Assembly (NCBI RefSeq): GCF_900105185.1
Contig: NZ_FNTJ01000002.1
Location: 1,674,001-1,738,000 of the forward strand
Length of the DNA: 64,000 nucleotides
Direction: 5' to 3'
DNA from: Pseudomonas saponiphila
GTDB taxonomy: Bacteria > Pseudomonadota > Gammaproteobacteria > Pseudomonadales > Pseudomonadaceae
A model generated the notes under the pieces. The model ran no database searches. It was not told the origin of the DNA and worked only from the letters and a program-made list of their open reading frames with translations. The position numbers and the translations under genes were made by a program. Below, one piece after another: positions 60,156-64,000 of the stretch (positions are counted from its first letter, which is position 1; every line of letters starts with the position of its first letter).

Positions 60156-61571
60156 ATGGCAACTGCTTCCCAAGGGAGTTTGCAGCTGGACCTTGGCAGC
60201 CTGGAGCGAGCCCTGGACAAGGCCCAGCGTATTACCGACCAAGGCATGCGCAGCATGCAAAGGCGTGTCGAGGAGGCCAGCAAGAAGATTACCGAGGCGC
60301 TGGCAACTTCGTCTGCTTCCACGTTGGGCGCAACCTCCAATGCCTTTGATGGCCTGCGCAAGGCCTATGACCCGGCTGCCAGAGCAGCCGATGATTTTGT
60401 TAAAAGCCAAAGCGCCCTGAACGCACTGCTCCAGCAGAACAAAAGTGCTGGAACCGAGTATGGGCAGTCCCTGGAAGTATCTGGAAAAAAGCTGGGGGCG
60501 TACTCCGACGAGCTGGAGAAACTGCGTAATTCAGGTGCTCTCGCTGTTTCTCAGTTGGGCAGGGGGAGTCGTCAACAGGCACTGGCCGCCCAACTCAGTG
60601 CGAACGATGAAGAATATGCGTTGGCGCGCAAGGCTCTGGATAAGCAATTTCCTCAAGGCGCGGTTCAGTCGCCAGCGACCTATGCCGACAAGTCGGGGAT
60701 CAAGTTCCCGGCGGGAGATGCCTATGGCCGTGGGGTCGAACAGAGCGACGAGTATGCCACCAAGCTTGATGAGCTGAAGACCAAGCACAGTGACATGGCC
60801 CTGCAGATTCAAAGCAATTATGTACAGATGAGCGAAGCACTCGGCGACTGGAAAAATGGTGCCTCGTCGGCTTTGGATGACTACATGAATAACGCCGGCA
60901 ACGTCGCTGCTCAGTCGAAGGCGGTGTTCACCAGTGCGTTTGAGCAGATGGATGCCGCGATCCTCCAGTTCGCTACCACGGGCAAGTTCTCCTTTTCCGA
61001 TTTCGCCAAGTCGGTGCTCAAGGACATGGCGATGTTGGCGGCGAAGACGGCGGCGTCCAAGGCGTTGAGTTCGTTGTTTGGAATGGTCGGCTCGGCAGTG
61101 ATGAGTTTTTGGCCCAGCGCTACCCCGACTTCAAGCACGTTCACGGTTGATGGCGCCACGACTGTATTCAAGCCGCAGGTCGATGCGTCCAGCCTGTCCC
61201 CTCCTGTATTTCCTCATGCCAAGGGCGGTGCCTTCACCAACACGGTGGCCACCGCTCCAACGTTGGCTCCAATGGCCCTATTCGGTGAGTCTGGCCCAGA
61301 AGCAATCATGCCCCTGAGTCGTGGTTCCGACGGCTCGTTGGGGGTCGTTGCGCTGGGCGGGGGACAATCCGGCACTACCAGCAACCAGCAGGTGGTCATC
61401 CAGCAGACCATCAACGTACCCGACGGACAGGCCGGTGCCTCGGGGGCAGGCACGAATTCCCAGAGCCTGGCCAATGCCTACGCCAGCGCGGCGAAGCAGG
61501 GCGCTGCCGAACAGATTGCCCGAGACCTGAAACCGGGCGGCCAGATCTGGTCCGTCATCAACGGCCGCTGA
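60156..61571 (+). CDS. F-type tape measure protein (short, lambda gpH C-terminal type)
   Basis: A 471-residue tape measure. The first 250 residues are helical (SLERALDKAQRITDQGMRSM and ELKTKHSDMALQIQSNYVQM). The lambda-type C-terminal domain follows (FTSAFEQMDAAILQFATTGK, FSFSDFAKSVLKDMAMLAA, GGAFTNTVATAPTLAPMALF, GESGPEAIMPLSRGSDG). It is shorter than most siphophage tape measures. With 0.15 nm per residue a tail near 70 nm is predicted. Confidence 0.87.
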   Translation: MATASQGSLQLDLGSLERALDKAQRITDQGMRSMQRRVEEASKKITEALATSSASTLGATSNAFDGLRKAYDPAARAADDFVKSQSALNALLQQNKSAGTEYGQSLEVSGKKLGAYSDELEKLRNSGALAVSQLGRGSRQQALAAQLSANDEEYALARKALDKQFPQGAVQSPATYADKSGIKFPAGDAYGRGVEQSDEYATKLDELKTKHSDMALQIQSNYVQMSEALGDWKNGASSALDDYMNNAGNVAAQSKAVFTSAFEQMDAAILQFATTGKFSFSDFAKSVLKDMAMLAAKTAASKALSSLFGMVGSAVMSFWPSATPTSSTFTVDGATTVFKPQVDASSLSPPVFPHAKGGAFTNTVATAPTLAPMALFGESGPEAIMPLSRGSDGSLGVVALGGGQSGTTSNQQVVIQQTINVPDGQAGASGAGTNSQSLANAYASAAKQGAAEQIARDLKPGGQIWSVINGR

Positions 61572-61610
61572 TTTCCAGCGGCCGCAACGGCTCACGCCCG
61601 GAGAAAAGAC

Positions 61611-61949
61611 ATGACTATCGAAACATTCACTTGGGTACCCAAGATCGAGCCCGTGGGCAGCGTCGAGTTTCGCCTCAAGTCGGCGCGCTTTGGTGATGGC
61701 TATCAGCAGGTTGTCCAGGACGGGATCAATAACAAGACCCAGTCCTGGCCGCTGACCTTTGTCGGCGACGACAAGAAGATCAAGCCGATCATCAACTTCA
61801 TCGACGCCCACCAAGGAGCCAGGCCTTTCTATTGGACGCCGCCGTTGGGCGAGCAGGGGCTGTACCGCTGCAAGACCTACCAGCCCTCGCCGTTGGGCGC
61901 AGGGATTTACTCGCTTAGCGCAACTTTTGAACAGGCATTTCATCCATGA
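61611..61949 (+). CDS. F-type minor tail protein gpM
   Basis: A 112-residue gpM-like protein. MTIETFTWVPKIEPVGSVEF, then RLKSARFGDGYQQVVQDGIN and RPFYWTPPLGEQGLYRCKTY are family signatures. It belongs to the tail tip complex with gpL and gpK. The last four bases overlap the next gene as ATGA. Confidence 0.9.
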   Translation: MTIETFTWVPKIEPVGSVEFRLKSARFGDGYQQVVQDGINNKTQSWPLTFVGDDKKIKPIINFIDAHQGARPFYWTPPLGEQGLYRCKTYQPSPLGAGIYSLSATFEQAFHP

Positions 61950-63181
61950 CTATCGATCCGATCCACCTCGGCAGTGCTCCCAACGATGGCACCGGGCAAA
62001 ACCTGCGTTCGGGGGGGCAGACAATCAATGACAACTTCGCTGAGCTGGACATCCGAACAGGGGCGGCCCAGACGAAAGCAGATCAGGGTGTGGCAGATGC
62101 TGCAAATGCCTTGAGCGCTGCTAACTCCGCCCAGACGAAAGCAGATCAGGGCGTGGCAGATGCTGCAAACGCATTGAGCGCCGCTAACGCTGCCCAGACA
62201 AAAGCAGATCAAGGCGTGGCAGATGCTGAAAACGCCAGAGAGATAGCAAACGGAAAGCTTAGTATTAGCGGTGGGAGCCTGAGCGGCCCGCTGCTTTCGT
62301 CGAGTCATGGGAAGTTCACGCAATTGGAACTCAGTTCGACGACTGAAGCATTAATATCGGGCGGTGAGCCGCACACAGCGGTAACCTTAGGCCCGATTAT
62401 TTCAATCGCAAAGAACACGAACATGATAACCGAGTTCTTTGTTAGCTCAGAAGTTAGGGGCTACGCCCCCAAGTTCACCCTGTTGCGATCAAGAGGAACG
62501 GTATCTGCACCCACCGCTGTAATTGACGCAGATAATCTCGGTGCGTTTCAGTTTGTAGCCCATAACGGAAGTTTTTTCATCACGACCGCATCGATCAGCG
62601 CGGCTATTGACGGAACGCCATCAGGTGCGGTGGTTCCGACATCCCTTCAGCTTTACACTGCTGGAGCCAATACCGGGGGAGTGCGGTGGCGAGTACGAAG
62701 TAGCGGTGATTTCCAGCCAGGCGACGACAACCTCTACGACATCGGGGGCGCTGGAGTTAGGCCCAAGACACTTTGGGCTGCAACTGGGGCTATCAGTACA
62801 TCGGACGCACGCGAAAAGACCGTGGTACGCGGTCTGTCAAAAGAAGAGGTTGGGGCGGCTAAAGCTCTTGCAAAAGAAATTGGTTCTTATCGCTGGCTAG
62901 CCGCCATAGCTGAAAAGGGCGAGTCGGCCCGCGATCATATCGGCATGACTGTTCAGCGTGCTATCCAGGTGATGTCCTCTTTTGGCCTGGACCCGTTTGC
63001 CTACGGGTTCATATGCCACGACGCCTGGGAGGAGCGCATCCAGGCAGGCCCGGTGGAGGGTGAAGACCCGACTGTTGTTCCAGCTGGTGACCGATATAGC
63101 TTCAGGATTGACGAGCTCAACCTGTTCCTTGCAGCAGGCTTTGAGGCTCGGTTGGCTGAGATTGAATCCAGGTTCGCATAG
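61946..63181 (+). CDS. F-type tail fibre with intramolecular chaperone domain, placed between gpM and gpL
   Basis: A 411-residue fibre. The N-terminus (IHLGSAPNDGTGQNLRSGGQ, TINDNFAELD) is a common fibre attachment segment. Residues 41-100 hold three near-identical 21-residue helical repeats (AQTKADQGVADAANALSAAN). A beta-rich middle without recognised family follows. The C-terminal end (TSDAREKTVVRGLSKEEVGA through HIGMTVQRAIQVMSSFGLDP and ICHDAWEE) is an S74-like chaperone domain that trimerises and may be cleaved off. The middle part is less GC-rich than the neighbours. The gene interrupts the M-L-K order of lambda-like tails. Confidence 0.82.
   Translation: MTIDPIHLGSAPNDGTGQNLRSGGQTINDNFAELDIRTGAAQTKADQGVADAANALSAANSAQTKADQGVADAANALSAANAAQTKADQGVADAENAREIANGKLSISGGSLSGPLLSSSHGKFTQLELSSTTEALISGGEPHTAVTLGPIISIAKNTNMITEFFVSSEVRGYAPKFTLLRSRGTVSAPTAVIDADNLGAFQFVAHNGSFFITTASISAAIDGTPSGAVVPTSLQLYTAGANTGGVRWRVRSSGDFQPGDDNLYDIGGAGVRPKTLWAATGAISTSDAREKTVVRGLSKEEVGAAKALAKEIGSYRWLAAIAEKGESARDHIGMTVQRAIQVMSSFGLDPFAYGFICHDAWEERIQAGPVEGEDPTVVPAGDRYSFRIDELNLFLAAGFEARLAEIESRFA
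62066..62245 (+). repeat. Tandem 63-bp repeats in the F-type fibre gene
   Basis: Two full 63-bp units (62066-62128, 62129-62191) and a partial third (62192 to about 62245). All begin GCCCAGAC(G/A)AAAGCAGATCA and differ by only a few bases. The high identity suggests recent expansion or ongoing slippage, which would change fibre length. Confidence 0.9.
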
Positions 63182-63208
63182 AGCCATCTAATTTCCCGAG
63201 GAAAAATC

Positions 63209-63892
63209 ATGCCGATCACGGCCGATATCCAGACCCTGGAGCCAGGCGCGTGGGTGGAGCTTTTTGAGCTCGACGCCACCAGCCTCGGCGCCGAGCTTTA
63301 TCGCTTTCACGGTTACCCCCAGCAGTCGTCGATCTTCTGGCAGGGGCTTGAGTACTCACCCTGGCCGATTCAGGCCGAGGGTTTTGAAATGACCGGCAAG
63401 GGCGCGCAGCCAACTCCGACGCTGTCGGTCGGCAACGTGGGCGGTTTCATCACCGCCCTGGTGCTGTATTTCGAGGACCTGGTCGGGGCCCGGCTGATTC
63501 GTCACCGGACCCTTGGCAAGTACCTGGACGGCCAGCCTGAAGCCGATCCTGAAGAAGAGTTGCCGCCAGACATCTGGTATGTCGAGCGCAAGTCTTCGGA
63601 AGACAACGAGGTGGTGAAGTTCGAACTGGCCAGCGCCCTGGACTTCAACGGTGTGCAACTGCCACGACGGCAGATCGTTGCCAACGTCTGCTGGTGGCTC
63701 AGTTGTGGAGGCTATCGCGGGCCTTATTGCGGCTACAACGGTGGCCCGGTGGCGGATCTCAATGATGTGATCGTCACCGATGCGGCCAAGGATAAATGCG
63801 GTGGTCGGTTGAGCAGCTGCAAGCTGCGTTTCGGTGAAAACAACCCGCTGCCCTTCGGTTCATTTCCAGCGGCAGGGCTGCTACGGAGCTGA
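63209..63892 (+). CDS. F-type minor tail protein gpL
   Basis: A 227-residue gpL-like protein. The N-terminal part (ADIQTLEPGAWVELFELDAT) is followed by the family region FWQGLEYSPWPIQAEGFEMT. The C-terminal part has cysteines in NVCWWLSCGGYRGPYCGYN and DKCGGRLSSCKLRFG, in line with the Fe-S cluster reported for lambda gpL. It ends LPFGSFPAAG, typical of the family. gpK follows after two bases. Confidence 0.9.
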   Translation: MPITADIQTLEPGAWVELFELDATSLGAELYRFHGYPQQSSIFWQGLEYSPWPIQAEGFEMTGKGAQPTPTLSVGNVGGFITALVLYFEDLVGARLIRHRTLGKYLDGQPEADPEEELPPDIWYVERKSSEDNEVVKFELASALDFNGVQLPRRQIVANVCWWLSCGGYRGPYCGYNGGPVADLNDVIVTDAAKDKCGGRLSSCKLRFGENNPLPFGSFPAAGLLRS

Positions 63893-63894
63893 GC

Positions 63895-64000
63895 ATGAAC
63901 AAGGCAAATCTGGCCGCCATCGAGCGCCACGCGTTGGCCGAGTACCCCAAGGAGTGTTGCGGGCTGCTGATCCGCGAGGGGCGCAAGCGGGTCTACGTGC
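63895..64000 (+). CDS. F-type tail tip protein gpK, N-terminal part (continues beyond window)
   Basis: The first 35 residues read MNKANLAAIERHALAEYPKE and CCGLLIREGRKRVYV, the start of a JAB/MPN peptidase domain with the conserved E-CCG element, as in lambda gpK-like proteins. These usually carry an additional NlpC/P60 domain. The frame is open at the right edge. Confidence 0.82.
   Translation, partial: MNKANLAAIERHALAEYPKECCGLLIREGRKRVYV

Noticed and set aside
62066..62245. 63-bp tandem repeats considered as a regulatory or CRISPR-like array
   Set aside because: They keep the reading frame and encode a helical fibre segment.

Overview
The window is chromosomal DNA of a gamma-proteobacterium that I read as a Pseudomonas of the fluorescens species complex. 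Codon use is GC-rich. The gene order uppS-cdsA-dxr-rseP-bamA-skp-lpxD-fabZ-lpxA-lpxB-rnhB-dnaE-accA-tilS-pyrG-kdsA-eno-ftsB-ispD is the one found in Pseudomonas. So are the order rpoS-rsmZ-fdxA-mutS and a tailocin cluster placed beside mutS (the mutS/cinA locus).

Layout. (1) 1-30753: housekeeping genes, almost all on the plus strand. They cover isoprenoid and undecaprenyl synthesis (uppS, dxr, ispD, ispF), phospholipid and lipid A/Kdo synthesis (cdsA, lpxD, fabZ, lpxA, lpxB, kdsA), outer-membrane assembly and its stress protease (bamA, skp, rseP), replication and nucleotide supply (dnaE, rnhB, pyrG), fatty acid entry (accA), RNA modification (tilS, truD), glycolysis (eno), division (ftsB, nlpD), formaldehyde detoxification (frmA, fghA, with a divergent LysR gene) and the surE-pcm-nlpD-rpoS survival block. 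(2) 30754-33900: the Gac/Rsm small RNA gene rsmZ, split by a complete IS21-family element (istA/istB) with 12-bp perfect terminal inverted repeats and a 6-bp target duplication. (3) 33914-36947, minus strand: fdxA and mutS. (4) About 36910-42372: a small degraded prophage-like element integrated in the 5' end of mutS. It carries an integrase, a DUF4224-type gene, broken small phage genes, a truncated GH19 endolysin, a nested Rz/Rz1 spanin pair, an AT-rich O-acyltransferase and a doubly broken DNA adenine methylase. The original first 17 codons of mutS lie at its far end, and the element supplies a replacement start. (5) 42599-58871: an R-type (contractile, P2-like) tailocin with a PrtR/LexA-like repressor, an operator-rich late promoter, holin, spike, baseplate, fibre, sheath, tube, tape measure and a secreted GH18 enzyme in the lysin position. 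(6) 58962-64000 and beyond: a second, lambda-like (F-type, non-contractile) tail module with tube, G/GT chaperone, short tape measure, gpM, a fibre gene, gpL and the start of gpK.

How it fits together. No capsid, portal or terminase gene is visible in 42-64 kb, so regions 5 and 6 look like bacteriocins made of tails only. They appear to be read from one SOS-controlled promoter covered by TGCAT-type repeats, with several intrinsic-terminator-like hairpins between modules. The integrated element carries genes for O-antigen-type acylation and spanins directly beside this cluster. The two most consequential changes to the host are the IS insertion in rsmZ (a loss in the GacS/GacA-RsmA circuit unless rsmX/rsmY compensate) and the mutS insertion, which puts mismatch repair downstream of phage DNA. 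All functions are read from sequence motifs and recalled family features; no database search was run.
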